This document shows positions 35,806 to 44,722 of a stretch of DNA of 64,000 nt, piece by piece (position 1 is the first letter of the stretch; the number at the start of each line of letters is the position of its first letter). Source of the stretch: Saccharomonospora glauca K62 (lineage in GTDB: Bacteria; Actinomycetota; Actinomycetes; Mycobacteriales; Pseudonocardiaceae). The notes under the pieces were generated by a model. That model saw nothing but the letters and a program-made list of their open reading frames with translations, searched no databases and was not told the DNA's origin. The translations under genes were made by a program, and so were the position numbers. The stretch is taken from contig NZ_CM001484.1 in the NCBI RefSeq assembly GCF_000243395.2, positions 2,475,847-2,539,846 of the forward strand, given 5' to 3'.

Positions 35806-35835
35806 GGCGGGTCGGCCTTCGTCGGTCGACCCGCC
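35806..35835 (+). terminator. Intrinsic terminator after the subtilase gene
   Basis: GGCGGGTCG / CGACCCGCC, a perfect 9-base stem with a 12-base loop followed by TTCCC, 16 bases after the stop codon. Confidence 0.75.
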
Positions 35836-35933
35836 TTCCCGTGCGCGAGCGTCCACATGCGCACGGCCGAGGCCACGTGCTATCCACCGTGGTGGCCGTC
35901 ACGACCGGTCAATCACCAAGCACGGAAGACGTC

Positions 35934-35962
35934 TTGATCCTCTCCGGCCTCTTGGGTAAGAC
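35934..35962 (+). promoter_or_regulatory. Promoter TTGATC-N17-TAAGAC for the VanX-like gene
   Basis: Recognisable -35 and -10 hexamers at 17-base spacing. The -10 ends 6 bases before ATG 35969, so the mRNA is probably leaderless. Confidence 0.6.
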
Positions 35963-35968
35963 GAGGCA

Positions 35969-36772
35969 ATGCGTTTCACGTTCCGTCGGACTCTCCTGGC
36001 AACCCTGGCCGCCGTCACGGTGTTGTTCGCTTCCACACCGGTCGCCGTCGCCGAACCTCCCGGACGTCCGACCGCCCCACCGGAGTTCGTCGCCCTGCGT
36101 GATGTCGCGCCGACCATCATCGAGGAGATCCGTTACCACGGGTCGCACAACTTCGTCGGCCGGCCGGTACCGGGCTATCGGGAGCCGTTGTGCATCGTCA
36201 CCCGGCCCACGGCGCTGGCCCTGCGAGAGGCCCAGCGGCAGCTGCTGCCCCTGGGATACTCGCTCAAGGTCTACGACTGCTACCGTCCCCAGCAGGCGGT
36301 CGACAGCTTCGTCCGGTGGGCACAACGGCTCAACGACGACCGGATGAAGGAAGAGTTCTACCCGCGGGTCGAGAAGTCGTCTCTGTTCGAGGACGGCTAC
36401 ATCGCGGAGCAGTCCGGGCACAGCCGCGGCAGCACGGTGGATTTGACCCTGGTCCGCGTCCCGCCGCGCCCACAGGAGCACTACCGTCCCGGTGATCCAC
36501 TGCGCCCGTGTTTCGCCCCGGTCGGCGAACGGTTCGGGGACAACAGCATCGACATGGGAACCGGCTTCGACTGCTTCGACACCCTCGCGCACACGGACGA
36601 CCCCCGGATCACCGGGGAGGCCAAACGCAACCGGGCCCTGCTCAAGGAGACCCTGGCCGCGGTGGGGATGGAGAACTATCCCAACGAATGGTGGCACTAC
36701 ACCCTGCGCGACGAGCCGTTCCCGGACACCTACTTCGACTTCCCCGTGGCTCGCGGCTCGCTCACCGGCTGA
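35969..36772 (+). CDS. Secreted D-alanyl-D-alanine dipeptidase, VanX-like (M15)
   Basis: A 267-residue precursor with a Sec signal peptide (MRFTFRRTLLATLAAVTVLFA..AVAE). The M15D zinc site is complete: SGHSRGSTVDLTL gives the first His and Asp, and EWWHYTL gives the catalytic Glu and third ligand His. VanX cleaves D-Ala-D-Ala. A secreted version with no VanH/VanA nearby more likely acts in peptidoglycan turnover than in vancomycin resistance. It has its own promoter. Confidence 0.9.
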   Translation: MRFTFRRTLLATLAAVTVLFASTPVAVAEPPGRPTAPPEFVALRDVAPTIIEEIRYHGSHNFVGRPVPGYREPLCIVTRPTALALREAQRQLLPLGYSLKVYDCYRPQQAVDSFVRWAQRLNDDRMKEEFYPRVEKSSLFEDGYIAEQSGHSRGSTVDLTLVRVPPRPQEHYRPGDPLRPCFAPVGERFGDNSIDMGTGFDCFDTLAHTDDPRITGEAKRNRALLKETLAAVGMENYPNEWWHYTLRDEPFPDTYFDFPVARGSLTG

Positions 36773-36979
36773 GAGAACTCCCCGCCACCCCGACGGGAAA
36801 AGCCGTCGGCGCCGCGGTACGACTTCGACCGGACGGACGCACTGCGGCGCCGACGACACGGCCGGATGGTGATCGTGACGGCTCGACGGCCCCGAGCCTC
36901 GTCGAGTGCCGAACGCCGATGCGGCGGTGTTCATGTGCTCTCCCCCGGCTCGTCCATAGTGTCCCCCGGCGGGCTTTCG

Positions 36980-36985
36980 TATGCT
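36980..36985 (+). promoter_or_regulatory. -10 element TATGCT, leaderless start of the sigma factor gene
   Basis: TATGCT ends 6 bases before GTG 36992. No convincing -35 box is visible. Confidence 0.45.
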
Positions 36986-36991
36986 CGACGC

Positions 36992-37882
36992 GTGCTCCAG
37001 TCAGAGGTCGCGCGGGAGTTCGAACGGCAGCGACCGCGCTTGTTCTCCGTGGCCTATCGGCTCCTGGGTTCCGCCGGGGAGGCCGAGGACGTCGTCCAGG
37101 ACGCGTTCCTGCGCTTCAACGACGCCGACCGAGCCGCGATCGAGAACCTCGCGGCCTGGCTGACCAAGGTGGTCACCAACCTCTGTCTTAATCGCCTGAC
37201 CTCCGCGCGCGCCCGCCGGGAACGTTACGTGGGGCCGTGGTTGCCCGAGCCCGTGGTGACCGCCGACTCGGCCCTGGGGCCTTTGGACACCGTCGAGCAG
37301 CGCGACTCCGTGTCGATGGCGTTCCTGCTACTCCTGGAACGCCTGACTCCCCCGGAACGTGCCGTGTTCGTGCTGCGCGAGTGCTTCGGATACCGCCATC
37401 GCGAGATCGCGGAGATCCTCGACCTGAGCGAATCCCACTGCCAGCAGCTCCATCACCGGGCACGGCAGCGGATCGGTGAACAGCGTCCACGGTTCTCGGC
37501 TTCCCGCGCCGACGGCGACCGCATCGCCCGGCGCTTCCTCGCCGCGGCACGGGGTGGCGACATCGCCGCGCTGGAGAAGCTGCTCGCCGACGACGTCGTC
37601 GCGTGGGCCGACGGCGGTGGCAAGGCCACGGCGGCCCGCCGTCCGATCCGCGGCGTGGAACGGGTGGCCCGGTACCTGGGTTGGATGAGTTGGCCCGTCC
37701 CGGACCTGACGGTCTTACTCACGGAGATCAACGGCCAGCCCGGTTTCGTGGCCCTCGTGGGCGCTCAGGTGATACTGGTCGTGGTGCTGGAGATCCGCGA
37801 CGGCCGGATCACCGACATCCGCATCGTGGCCAACCCGGACAAACTCGCCTTCCTCGCCTCGCAACTTCCCGACCGTGACTGA
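36992..37882 (+). CDS. ECF41-type RNA polymerase sigma factor (SigJ-like)
   Basis: A 296-residue sigma factor: sigma-2 region (RPRLFSVAYRLLGSAGEAEDVVQDAFLRF), sigma-4 region (YRHREIAEILDLSESHCQQLHHRARQRI) and a fused SnoaL-like C-terminal domain. The two ECF41 signatures are present: DGGGK (~206) and NPDKL (~280). In ECF41 the extension acts as a built-in anti-sigma/activator module. Codon 242 is TTA (37715-37717), which is rare in such GC-rich genomes. The next gene encodes an oxidoreductase, as is usual for ECF41 partners. GTG 36992 is preferred because of the leaderless -10. Confidence 0.9.
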   Translation: MLQSEVAREFERQRPRLFSVAYRLLGSAGEAEDVVQDAFLRFNDADRAAIENLAAWLTKVVTNLCLNRLTSARARRERYVGPWLPEPVVTADSALGPLDTVEQRDSVSMAFLLLLERLTPPERAVFVLRECFGYRHREIAEILDLSESHCQQLHHRARQRIGEQRPRFSASRADGDRIARRFLAAARGGDIAALEKLLADDVVAWADGGGKATAARRPIRGVERVARYLGWMSWPVPDLTVLLTEINGQPGFVALVGAQVILVVVLEIRDGRITDIRIVANPDKLAFLASQLPDRD

Positions 37883-37958
37883 TGTCACTCTCACGCCTGT
37901 CAGGAATGGCGACTCCGCGCGGTTCAACCGGTGACCTTCGACGAAAGGAGAGGAACCG

Positions 37959-39086
37959 GTGACCCGACACATCGTGGTAATAGGCGGGGGCTATTCCGGA
38001 CTCGCAGCCGCGCTGCGGACCGCCCGGCGACTTCGCGACGCACGGGTGACGCTGGTCAATCCCCGTGCGCACTTCGTCGAACGGGTGCGCTTGCACCAGC
38101 TCGCGGCGGGGCAGCAACTCCGCGAGCACCCCTTGGCCGACGTGCTCGGCAGGGCCGGGGTCGACTTCGTGCTCGGTCGGGTCCGGGAGCTCGACCCGGA
38201 CGACCGGCGGTTGGTCGTCGACTCGCTGGAGGCCCCGATGCGGTACGACACGCTGGTGTACGCGGTGGGCAGCGTGGCCGACACGAACGCTCCGGGTGTG
38301 ACGGACCATGCCGCCACCGTGGCCGAGTTCGCCGAGGCGCGGGCCCTGCGCGACCGGGTCGCCACCGTCGCTCGGGAGGAGGGGACGGTGGCGGTGGTCG
38401 GAGGCGGGCTAACCGGTATCGAGACCGCCGCGGAACTGGCCGAGACCTACCCTCGGCTTCGGGTTCGGCTGGTGACGGACGGGAAGCCGGGGGCGACGTT
38501 GTCCGAACGGGGGCGCTCCCATCTGCTGCGGTCGTTCGAGCGGCTGGGCGTCGAGGTGCGCGGCGATGCGAAGGCCGTCGAGGTGCGCCCCGGTGCCGTG
38601 CGACTGGCCGACGGGGACGCCGTGACGGCGGACCTCGTCGTGTGGGCCACCGGGTTCGGTGTTCCGGACCTGGCCGCCCGCAGCTCCCTCGCCGTGGACG
38701 CCATCGGGCGGGTCGTCGTGGACGACAGCCTTCGTTCGGTGTCGCATCCGGACGTCTACGCCGTCGGTGACAGCGCGGTGGTCGGCCACACCGACGGCTC
38801 ACCGTTGCGAATGGCGTGCGCCACGGCACTCCCACTCGGGCAGTACGTCGGTGACGTCATCGCCGCACGGGCGAACGGGAAGCAACCGCGGCCCCGGCGA
38901 TTCCGCTACGTCATCCGGTGCCTCAGTCTCGGGCGACGCGACGGCCTGATCCAGTTCGTCGACGCCCACGACCGACCGCGCGAGCGCATCCTCACCGGGC
39001 GCACGGCCGCCCGGTTCAAGGAAATGGTGGTGCGGGGCGCGACGTTCACGGCGCGTCGGCCGGGACCGTACCTGCCGTGGCGTTAG
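37959..39086 (+). CDS. NAD(P)/FAD-dependent oxidoreductase, NDH-2-like, partner of the ECF41 factor
   Basis: A 375-residue flavoprotein with two dinucleotide folds: VVIGGGYSGLAAAL (FAD, residues ~6-19) and VAVVGGGLTGIETAAELAE (NAD, ~145). DVYAVGDSAVVG is the second FAD motif. It resembles type II NADH dehydrogenases but is shorter and lacks an obvious membrane-binding tail. GAAAGGAGAGG precedes the GTG start by a few bases. It lies 76 bases after the sigma gene; a TGTCAC at 37883 resembles the -35 of ECF41 promoters, but the matching CGTC is not found at the expected distance. Confidence 0.87.
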   Translation: MTRHIVVIGGGYSGLAAALRTARRLRDARVTLVNPRAHFVERVRLHQLAAGQQLREHPLADVLGRAGVDFVLGRVRELDPDDRRLVVDSLEAPMRYDTLVYAVGSVADTNAPGVTDHAATVAEFAEARALRDRVATVAREEGTVAVVGGGLTGIETAAELAETYPRLRVRLVTDGKPGATLSERGRSHLLRSFERLGVEVRGDAKAVEVRPGAVRLADGDAVTADLVVWATGFGVPDLAARSSLAVDAIGRVVVDDSLRSVSHPDVYAVGDSAVVGHTDGSPLRMACATALPLGQYVGDVIAARANGKQPRPRRFRYVIRCLSLGRRDGLIQFVDAHDRPRERILTGRTAARFKEMVVRGATFTARRPGPYLPWR

Positions 39087-39096
39087 CCCCGGCGGG

Positions 39097-39147
39097 CGCG
39101 GTGCGTGCGAGGGGTGAATCGACGCCGGTTCCGTCGCACGCACCGCG
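39097..39147. terminator. Bidirectional hairpin between convergent genes
   Basis: CGCGGTGCGTGCGA / TCGCACGCACCGCG, a perfect 14-base stem with a 23-base loop, between the oxidoreductase and the symporter. No T-run. Confidence 0.65.
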
Positions 39148-39153
39148 GCCGGT

Positions 39154-40569
39154 TCACGCCGTGTCGCGGGGCCTCCGTAGCGCGTCCGTGCCGTGCAGGG
39201 TCGACTCGGCCGGCGGGGTCAGCAGGTCGGGGTCCACCGCGAGGTACTGCTTGGTCTCCCGAGCGATCAGGCCGGCGCACAGCACCAGCCCGATGAGGTT
39301 GGGCAGCGCCATCAACCCGTTCATCACGTCGGAGAAGGTCCAGACCAGACTCAGCTCCGTGGTCGAACCCACGAAGATCACCACGGTGAACACCAACCGG
39401 TAGGGCAGGACACCCCGGACGCCGACGAGTCGCTCCACGCAGCGCTCGCCGTAGTACGACCAGCCCAGGATGGTCGAGAAGGCGAAGAACACCACGCTCA
39501 GGGTCACGATGTAGTGGCCCCACTCGCCGGGCAGGCCGCGCGTGAAAGCCTCCGCCGTCATCTCCGCGCCGTCGAGCCCCGTCTGCCAGGCACCGGTGGT
39601 GATGATGACCAGGCCCGTCATCGACACCACGATGATCGTGTCGATGAAGGTCTGGGTCATCGACACCAGGCCCTGACGTACCGGGTGCCGGGTCTGCGCC
39701 GCCGCGGCGGCGATAGCCGCCGACCCCAGGCCCGACTCGTTGGAGAAGATGCCTCGGGCCACGCCGTACTGCAGCGCGATGATGAAGACCGAACCGGAGA
39801 AGCCACCCACGGCCGCGGTTCCCGTGAACGCGTCCGTGAACACCAGTTTCAACGCCGCGGGAACGTCGGTGATGTTGAGCAGCAACACCGCCAGCGCACC
39901 CACGACGTAGAGCACGATCATGAAGGGCACGAACGCGGCGGTGACCTTGCCGATCGACTTGATCCCACCGATCAGAACCGCGCCGGCGGCGACGGTGACG
40001 ACAAGGCCCACCACCCAGGTCGGCACGCCGAAGGAGCTCTCCAGCGAGGCGGCGACCGTGTTGGACTGGGTCATGTTGCCGATGCCGAAGCTCGCCAGGA
40101 CCGCGAACACCGCGAACGCGATACTGAGCGTGAGCCCGAAGCCGTTCGGGATGGCTTTCGCCAGGTAGTACTGCGGGCCACCGGACATGTCACCACGAGC
40201 GTCCTTGGTGCGGAACCGCACCGCCAGGAAGGCCTCCGAGTACTTCGACGCCATACCCACCAGGGCCGTGACCCACATCCAAAACAGCGCACCGGGACCG
40301 CCCAGGTAGAGCGCGGTGGCGACCCCGGCGATGTTGCCGACGCCGACCGTGGCGGCAAGAGCGGTGGTGAGCGCCTGGTAGTGGGAGATGTCGCCGTCCG
40401 CGTCCTCGTCCCGACGCTTGAACAACGCGAGCCGCAACGCCGGAACGAGTTTGAGGAATTGGACCCCACCTAGTCGGACCGTCAGGTACAAGCCCGTGCC
40501 CAACAACAGCGGAATGAGGAGGAACGGGCCCCACACCACATCACTGACTTTGGTGAGGAACTCCTCCAT
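39154..40569 (-). CDS. Sodium:alanine/glycine symporter (AGCS family)
   Basis: A 471-residue, ~11-helix transporter. Family signatures include GGVQFLKLVPALR, the VGVGNIAGVATALYLGGPGALFWMW block (~85-105), GGPQYYL and ARGIFSNESGLGSAAIAAAAA. It imports alanine or glycine with sodium. AAGGAG lies 6 bases upstream of ATG 40569; the longer open frame upstream has no such site. It appears monocistronic, with 231 bases of apparently non-coding DNA upstream. Confidence 0.92.
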   Translation of the reverse strand: MEEFLTKVSDVVWGPFLLIPLLLGTGLYLTVRLGGVQFLKLVPALRLALFKRRDEDADGDISHYQALTTALAATVGVGNIAGVATALYLGGPGALFWMWVTALVGMASKYSEAFLAVRFRTKDARGDMSGGPQYYLAKAIPNGFGLTLSIAFAVFAVLASFGIGNMTQSNTVAASLESSFGVPTWVVGLVVTVAAGAVLIGGIKSIGKVTAAFVPFMIVLYVVGALAVLLLNITDVPAALKLVFTDAFTGTAAVGGFSGSVFIIALQYGVARGIFSNESGLGSAAIAAAAAQTRHPVRQGLVSMTQTFIDTIIVVSMTGLVIITTGAWQTGLDGAEMTAEAFTRGLPGEWGHYIVTLSVVFFAFSTILGWSYYGERCVERLVGVRGVLPYRLVFTVVIFVGSTTELSLVWTFSDVMNGLMALPNLIGLVLCAGLIARETKQYLAVDPDLLTPPAESTLHGTDALRRPRDTA

Positions 40570-40800
40570 GTCGACTCCTTCGGTCAGGTCGAGCGGGTGA
40601 GATCGACAGAGAATAAGACGAGGACGGTTCGAGGTCACGCCATTGTGAGAAGGACCCCGCGACGCGACGTCGACGAGCACGAGAGGAACACCGCGGGCCT
40701 TCTCCTCGGCACCCGCGTCGGCAAATTTCGGACAATCCGGGCAACATCGACGGGGTGGCGGACTCGACGTTCGTACGAGGTTCTCGTCGTGACCGCCACG

Positions 40801-41541
40801 CTAGGAAGGCCCATTCCGACGGGCCAGCTCGACCAACCGCTCCGCACCGTCGGTCCACGCCTCGCCGTGGCCGACGAGCACCGTGCTCACCCCGGTCGCC
40901 GCGATGGCATCCAGTGACTCCAGGGCACGTTCCGGGTCCGCGGTGGCCGCCGCGGAGACGATTTGCGGCGCCTTCGTCCCCCGATACGGATTGAGCGTCA
41001 CCACGGCGTCCCCGGCGATGACGGCGTCCCGGTCGGGGAAGTGCAACGCGCAGTGCCCCATCGTGTGGCCCGGCGTGAACAGCACCCGTGGTTCGCCGGG
41101 CACCGGCAACGTGTCCTCACGGATTCGGTGCACTCGCTTGACGGGTTTGGGCCACCAGGCACGATGCGCCACGAAGGCGGCGACCATGGGCAATGCCTTG
41201 TACTGCGTCAGCAGGTACCACGTCAGCGAGCGGGCTCGGCCGTATCGGCGGGGATTCCGGGTCAGTGGGAGGTCGTTTTCGTGGATGTAGACGGGCACCC
41301 CCACTTCGGAACGTAATCGCTCGGCGAACCCCAGGTGGTCGAAGTGACCGTGGGTCAACACCAACGCCTCGATGTCTTCCTCGCGGCGCCCCAGCTCGTC
41401 GAGGGCACGCCTCAGCGAACGCCACGACGTCGGCAATCCGGCGTCGACGACGGTCAGCTTGCCCCCGGCCTCGACGAGGAACCAGTTGACATAGGAATCC
41501 TCGACGCAATGGATACCGTCCGCGACGTTCTTCTTGAGCAT
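40801..41541 (-). CDS. MBL-fold metallohydrolase
   Basis: A 246-residue metallo-beta-lactamase-fold protein: metal motif THGHFDH (residues ~63-69), further ligands in FTPGHTMGH and AGDAVV, and the terminal VLVGHGEAW. Similar actinobacterial proteins hydrolyse thioesters or lactones; the substrate is unknown. ATG 41541 is chosen because GGAGG ends 5 bases before it. Its neighbour upstream is a small helical protein (137-base gap). Confidence 0.88.
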   Translation of the reverse strand: MLKKNVADGIHCVEDSYVNWFLVEAGGKLTVVDAGLPTSWRSLRRALDELGRREEDIEALVLTHGHFDHLGFAERLRSEVGVPVYIHENDLPLTRNPRRYGRARSLTWYLLTQYKALPMVAAFVAHRAWWPKPVKRVHRIREDTLPVPGEPRVLFTPGHTMGHCALHFPDRDAVIAGDAVVTLNPYRGTKAPQIVSAAATADPERALESLDAIAATGVSTVLVGHGEAWTDGAERLVELARRNGPS

Positions 41542-41678
41542 CCCCACCTCCACCGGCCGAACGTCCTCGTGTGGCCTACCCACGGCGGAGGGCGCTCACG
41601 CCGGCTCCGGAGCCTCGGAGACCTCGTCGGCGGCACGTCCCGAACGTGGAGGGCGACGGCGTCGTCGGGATCGATTCG

Positions 41679-42137
41679 TCACCTCGCCGCGATGAGGGCC
41701 TGTGGCGCGGCCTGCTTGATGCGGGAACGCAACCAGACGAGCTGACGCGCGGTCTCCGGCTCCCAGGTGTCGACCACGTGGAGCAGGTCCTCGTCGCGTA
41801 GTCCCTGCGCGGCCTGTCCCACGACGGTCCATGTCATGTCGGTGAGGCCGGCCAGCATGTGGAGGTCCTGCAGGTCGCGCAGCAGTCCGACGGGTCCGCT
41901 GCGCGTGTGTTCCAACCCCACGGCGTACAGGCGTTCGGGTTCGGCCTCGCGGTCTTCGCCGTAGCGCTCCACGATCGGGCTCAACGCCTCTGCCTGGCGG
42001 TCGGTCCGTCCGGCGAGGAGACGACAGAGCTGCGCGACGTCGGGCTCGTCACCGTGCCCACGGGAGACCTCACGGAACGCGTCGGCGAGCGTGGTCAACG
42101 ACGTGTGGAGCAATCCCAGGTAGATGGTCAGGTACAT
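41679..42137 (-). CDS. 152-residue helical protein downstream of the molybdopterin oxidoreductase
   Basis: Predicted all-helical (MYLTIYLGLLHTSLTTLADAFREV...), with scattered His and Glu residues reminiscent of a ferritin-like bundle but without an identifiable E-x-x-H pattern. No cysteines. It starts 12 bases after the molybdoenzyme stop, so it is probably co-expressed; candidates are a dedicated chaperone or a small subunit. No family is recognised with confidence. Confidence 0.65.
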   Translation of the reverse strand: MYLTIYLGLLHTSLTTLADAFREVSRGHGDEPDVAQLCRLLAGRTDRQAEALSPIVERYGEDREAEPERLYAVGLEHTRSGPVGLLRDLQDLHMLAGLTDMTWTVVGQAAQGLRDEDLLHVVDTWEPETARQLVWLRSRIKQAAPQALIAAR

Positions 42138-42149
42138 GGGTTCGTCCGT

Positions 42150-44633
42150 TCACGAATGGTGCGGCACGTCGGGACTCGGTGGCGCCGGTGGTGGCCTCGT
42201 GGCCGCCACGTCCTCCCACACGTCGTCGTCTCCCGTGGTCGCCGGAACGCCCGCCGGATCGTGGGGCGCGGAGGCCGCGGTGGTGGGAGCGGGGGCGGGC
42301 CCTTTTCCGTCGGCGAGCTTGGTCACGCGCACGGCGCCGAGCTTGTAGAGGGGTTGCTTGGACACCGGGTCCCAGGCGGTGAGGGTGAGCTCGTTGGCCG
42401 CCCGAGCGCGGTCGTCCGTGTCGCTGTCCCAGTAGCCGTAGTGGAAGGGCAGGAACACCACGCCGTCGCGGCCTCCGCCGACACGCACGGGCAGCTCCAC
42501 CCGACCACGCCTGGACTCGACGCGGACCGGGTCCCCCTCCGTGAGCCCGAGCGCGGCCGCGTCGTTCCGGGACATCTCGATCCACGGCTTCGGTGCCGCG
42601 CGACGGAGCTGCCGGGAGCGGCCGGTCTTGGTGCGGGTGTGGAAGTGGTAGACGGTACGCCCCGTGGTGCACACGAGCGGATACTCTCCGTCCGGTTCCT
42701 CGGGCGGCGGCACGTACTCCGCCGCCCTGAGAACCGCCCGGCCGTCCGGGTTCCGCGCGTGGTACTCCTCCCGAGAGGTGATGCCGCCGGTGAGGAGATC
42801 GCGGCCGTAGCTTTCGCACACGTCGGCGTGGGTGGGGAACACGGCGTCGGCATACAGGCGGTCGCGACCGTTCGGATACTCGTCGTTGCACGGCCACGGA
42901 ACACCGCTGCCCCCGCGAAGCTTCTCGTAGGACAGTCCCGTGTAGTCACATGGCCGGCCTCGGCTGCACTCCTTCCACGCCTCGAACGCGCTCTCCGGGT
43001 CGTTCCACGTGATCAGCGGCGCGCCATCGCGATCGCGCAGGTCCATCCGCCGGGCGTAGTCGCAGAAGATCTCCAGGTCGGAGCGTGCCTCGCCGGGCGG
43101 CTCCACCGCTTTGTCGGACAGGTGGACGGTACGGTCGGCGTTGGTGAAGGTGCCTTGCTTCTCTCCCCACAGCGCCGCGGGCAGCACCACGTCCGCGTAC
43201 TCGGTGGTCTCGGTGCGGAAGCCGTCCTGCACGACAACGAACAGGTCGTCCTTGGCGAGGATCTCTCGGACCCGCGGGAGCTGGGGCAGTGACACGGCGG
43301 GGTTGGTGGCGGAGATCCACAGGAATCTGATGGAGCCCTGCTCGGCGTACCGCCAGATCTGCATGGCATGGGTGGGCGGAGCCCAGTGCGGGATGGTCGC
43401 CGGGTCCACGTTCCACAACTCGGCGAGCTGCCGAACGTGCTCGGGATTGTCCCAATTGCGAAATCCCGGAAGGTCTCCGTCCGCGCCGGTCTCGCGGGTG
43501 TTCTGAGCGGTGGGCTGTCCGTTCATCTGCAGGACCCCGCACCCCGGCTTGCCGAGGAGTCCCCGCAGCAGGTGGAGGTTGTTGACCTGGCAGGCCGCCG
43601 CGGTGGCCTGGTGCGACTGGTAGAAACCCTGCAACACGGTGGACAGCACCCGGCCGGAGGTGCCGAATATCTCGGCCGCCCTCCGCAGGTCGTCCGGATC
43701 GACGCGGCAGATGCGCGCGACGTGTTCCGGCGTGTACGGCTGGACGGTCACCGCGAGTTCGTCGTAGCCGAGTGTGTGCGCGGTGACGTAGTCGTGATCG
43801 ACCCACCCGCGGGTGATCACCTCGCGAAGAAGACCGTTCATGAGGGCCTGGTTGGTGCCGGGCAGGGGAGCCAGGTGCACTCCCCCGCTCCGCGCGCACG
43901 CCTCGGTCACCGGCGTGCGCCGGGGATCGACGGCGACGACGACGGGCGGGTCCGCGCCGTGGAGCCGGTCCAGGACCCGAGCCCACAACACCGTCTGCGT
44001 CTCGGCCATGTTGTGTCCGAAGAGGAACAACGCCTCGCAGGAGTCGATGTCGGAGTAACTGCCCGGTTGGCCGTCGGAGCCGAAACTCTCCTTCAGAGCG
44101 GCGGCGGCCGTCGCCGTGCACAACCGCGTGTTGCCGTCCATGTGCGGCGTTCCCAGCCCGGCCTTGCCGATCACGCTGAGGGTGTAGTACTCCTCCAGGA
44201 ACAACTGACCGCTGGTGTAGAAACCGTGGGACAAAGGCCCCGTCTCGGCCAGCAATTCCCGTGAGCGGCGAACGACCAGGTCCATGGCCGTGTCCCAGTC
44301 CGTCTCCCGTAGTCGCCCGTCCCGCCGGACCAGCGGTCGGGTCAACCGGTCCGTTCGGTGCCACTGCCGGGAACCGTACAGTCCCTTGGGGCCCAGCCGC
44401 CCGTGATTGACCACGTCGCCCGCCCGCCCGCGAATCCCGACCATGCGGCCGTCCTTCACCGCGATGTCACATGCGCACCCGTTGCTGCACAACACGCACG
44501 CCGACCGCACCCAGGTGTCGACGTCCGAGGGGGCGAGTCCCTCGTCGAGATGTCGGTCCACCCGAACGGGCCACGAGGTGTCCTTCGCGTACGGTGTGCG
44601 GGTTCCCCAAAGGTCCGCGATGCGGTCGGCCAT
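42150..44633 (-). CDS. Molybdopterin oxidoreductase, nitrate reductase/formate dehydrogenase superfamily
   Basis: An 827-residue bis-MGD-type catalytic protein. The N-terminal Fe-S motif is C46-VL-C49-SNG-C53-A-C55. The usual fourth ligand in G-x-L-C-x-K-G is replaced by Gly81 (HGRLGPKG). NTRLCTATA contains the probable Mo-ligand Cys, followed by SFGSDGQPGSYSDID as in assimilatory nitrate reductases. The C-terminal molydop-binding domain reads VCTTGRTVYHFHTRT, then a disordered Pro/Ala tail. There is no Tat signal, so it is cytoplasmic. GGGGGGAG precedes ATG 44633. The oxyanion or substrate is uncertain. Confidence 0.88.
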   Translation of the reverse strand: MADRIADLWGTRTPYAKDTSWPVRVDRHLDEGLAPSDVDTWVRSACVLCSNGCACDIAVKDGRMVGIRGRAGDVVNHGRLGPKGLYGSRQWHRTDRLTRPLVRRDGRLRETDWDTAMDLVVRRSRELLAETGPLSHGFYTSGQLFLEEYYTLSVIGKAGLGTPHMDGNTRLCTATAAAALKESFGSDGQPGSYSDIDSCEALFLFGHNMAETQTVLWARVLDRLHGADPPVVVAVDPRRTPVTEACARSGGVHLAPLPGTNQALMNGLLREVITRGWVDHDYVTAHTLGYDELAVTVQPYTPEHVARICRVDPDDLRRAAEIFGTSGRVLSTVLQGFYQSHQATAAACQVNNLHLLRGLLGKPGCGVLQMNGQPTAQNTRETGADGDLPGFRNWDNPEHVRQLAELWNVDPATIPHWAPPTHAMQIWRYAEQGSIRFLWISATNPAVSLPQLPRVREILAKDDLFVVVQDGFRTETTEYADVVLPAALWGEKQGTFTNADRTVHLSDKAVEPPGEARSDLEIFCDYARRMDLRDRDGAPLITWNDPESAFEAWKECSRGRPCDYTGLSYEKLRGGSGVPWPCNDEYPNGRDRLYADAVFPTHADVCESYGRDLLTGGITSREEYHARNPDGRAVLRAAEYVPPPEEPDGEYPLVCTTGRTVYHFHTRTKTGRSRQLRRAAPKPWIEMSRNDAAALGLTEGDPVRVESRRGRVELPVRVGGGRDGVVFLPFHYGYWDSDTDDRARAANELTLTAWDPVSKQPLYKLGAVRVTKLADGKGPAPAPTTAASAPHDPAGVPATTGDDDVWEDVAATRPPPAPPSPDVPHHS

Positions 44634-44722
44634 GTGTCTCCCCCCGGTCGCTCCGACGCTCGTGCGCGGCGGATACCCGCCACGCCGTCGTCGAACCTTC
44701 CGGGGTGCCGTGCGGGTCGCGG

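Noticed and set aside
35969-36772. Vancomycin-resistance gene cluster (vanX)
   Set aside because: No vanH, vanA or vanRS nearby, and the protein carries a Sec signal peptide, unlike cytoplasmic VanX.
37883-37916. ECF41-type promoter (TGTCAC...CGTC) for the oxidoreductase
   Set aside because: TGTCAC is present, but no CGTC occurs at the expected 15-17-base distance, so it is not listed as a promoter.
40570-40800. Possible gene between the symporter and the MBL hydrolase
   Set aside because: No frame shows a ribosome site plus coding-like composition; treated as non-coding.
42150-44633. Selenocysteine-containing formate dehydrogenase
   Set aside because: No in-frame TGA; the Mo-ligand position is a normal Cys codon (NTRLCTATA).
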